DNA of 64,000 bases, from positions 124,001 through 188,000 of the forward strand of contig NZ_ATWH01000006.1 of assembly GCF_000421145.1 (NCBI RefSeq). Direction: 5' to 3'. This document shows, in pieces, positions 63,659 through 64,000 of this stretch. The first letter of the stretch is position 1. Every line of letters begins with the position of its first letter. A program made the position numbers and the translations under genes. The notes under the pieces are model-generated. The model worked only from the letters and a program-made list of their open reading frames with translations. It was not told the origin of the DNA and did no database searches. The DNA comes from Glaciibacter superstes DSM 21135 (lineage in GTDB: Bacteria > Actinomycetota > Actinomycetes > Actinomycetales > Microbacteriaceae).

Positions 63659-64000
63659 TTGTCGTCGACACCAACGTGGTCTCGGAGCTCATGCGGCCCT
63701 CACCTGCGCCGAGGGTTGTGGACTGGATACACGCGCAGGATCAGAACGAGCTGTACACGACGTCGATCACGCTGGCGGAGATTCGTTACGGCATCGAGAG
63801 GCTCGATGCCGGCCGCCGGAAGGAACTGTTCACATCCACGGCAGAGGAGATATTCGACGCATTCGGCGAGTACATCCTTCCGTTCGATCGGTCAGCGGCG
63901 CTTCACTACGCCGCTGTTGTGAGCGGACGCGACCGCCTTGGATTCCCGATCGATGGATTCGACGCTCAGATTGCTGCCATCTGTGCCACCCACAAGGCGA
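63655..64000 (+). CDS. VapC/FitB-family PIN-domain toxin (partial, runs off the window)
   Basis: 115 residues visible from the GTG at 63655. PIN ribonuclease residues are in place: Asp5 in MIVVDTNVVSELMRP, Glu42 in ITLAEIRYGIERL and Asp103 in IDGFDAQIAAIC. Family members cleave RNA and are held inactive by a partner antitoxin. Only the last ~25 residues are missing beyond the edge, so no disabling change is visible. Its cognate antitoxin gene appears truncated. Confidence 0.9.
   Translation, partial: MIVVDTNVVSELMRPSPAPRVVDWIHAQDQNELYTTSITLAEIRYGIERLDAGRRKELFTSTAEEIFDAFGEYILPFDRSAALHYAAVVSGRDRLGFPIDGFDAQIAAICATHKA

Overview
This is a high-GC actinobacterial chromosome segment, most likely from the Microbacteriaceae. 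The evidence is mixed: GTG and TTG starts are frequent, genes are tightly packed with ATGA/GTGA overlaps, and the gene orders are standard for the class (pyrF-gmk-rpoZ-coaBC-metK-priA-fmt-rsmB-rpe; rpsD-DUF948-alaS-ruvX-mltG-aroE-aroC-aroK-aroB-aroQ-efp-nusB-pyr; HIT-pdxS-pdxT-yebC-ruvCAB-yajC-secDF-relA). The genus cannot be fixed from the sequence alone. Nearly everything from 1 to 38.5 kb and from 41.6 to 62 kb is on the minus strand. Plus-strand genes lie at 38.7-41.6 kb, one tRNA sits at 57.1 kb, and further plus-strand genes run from 62.1 kb to the end.

Layout, read in coordinate order. 1-6.1 kb: a mixed histidine/tryptophan operon transcribed rpe?-hisE-hisG-hisF-hisI-trpE-(Trp-operon membrane protein)-(small HGxxPAAW-type membrane protein)-trpC. 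6.2-14.5 kb: translation, DNA repair and cofactor genes (rsmB, fmt, priA, metK, coaBC, rpoZ, gmk). The gmk gene is fused in frame to an actinobacterial integration-host-factor (mIHF) domain. 14.5-23.4 kb: a complete pyrimidine operon pyrR-pyrB-pyrC-(PH-like membrane protein)-carA-carB-pyrF. It is preceded by a leader hairpin with the CNGNGA loop of a PyrR-binding site positioned to hide the pyrR Shine-Dalgarno. 23.5-30.7 kb: a DsbA-like membrane protein, nusB, efp, a lone methyltransferase, and the shikimate genes aroQ, aroB, aroK, aroC, aroE. 30.7-37 kb: mltG, ruvX, alaS, two small membrane-anchored proteins, rpsD. 37.1-41.6 kb: rarA, then a membrane cyclophilin, a DUF349 protein and an AbiEi-like protein on the plus strand. 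41.6-55 kb: relA, a rhodanese, secF, secD, yajC, ruvB/A/C, yebC, pdxT, pdxS, a HIT protein, thrS.

55-59.5 kb is the least conserved stretch. It holds a secreted lipase-like lipoprotein, four tRNA genes (Val-GAC, Cys-GCA, Gly-GCC minus; Val-CAC plus), a PrmC-like methyltransferase, an aminoglycoside-phosphotransferase-like gene broken by one in-frame TGA, and a solitary PemK/MazF-like protein. From 59.5 kb: amt, zapE, a thiosulfate sulfurtransferase, sufE, and at the window edge a 5'-truncated FitA-like antitoxin remnant next to an apparently intact VapC/FitB PIN toxin that runs out of the window.

A theme across the window is short perfect or near-perfect tandem repeats, mostly of 12, 15 or 18 bp. 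They are inserted in frame in otherwise conserved enzymes (trp membrane protein, PriA, AroK, AroE, RuvB) and at gene junctions (hisG/hisE, pyrR leader, nusB end, cyclophilin promoter, the convergent stops of the AbiEi-like gene and relA, pdxS/pdxT). No CRISPR array, insertion sequence, integrase, rRNA or replication origin was seen, and no gene-free stretch exceeds 300 bases.
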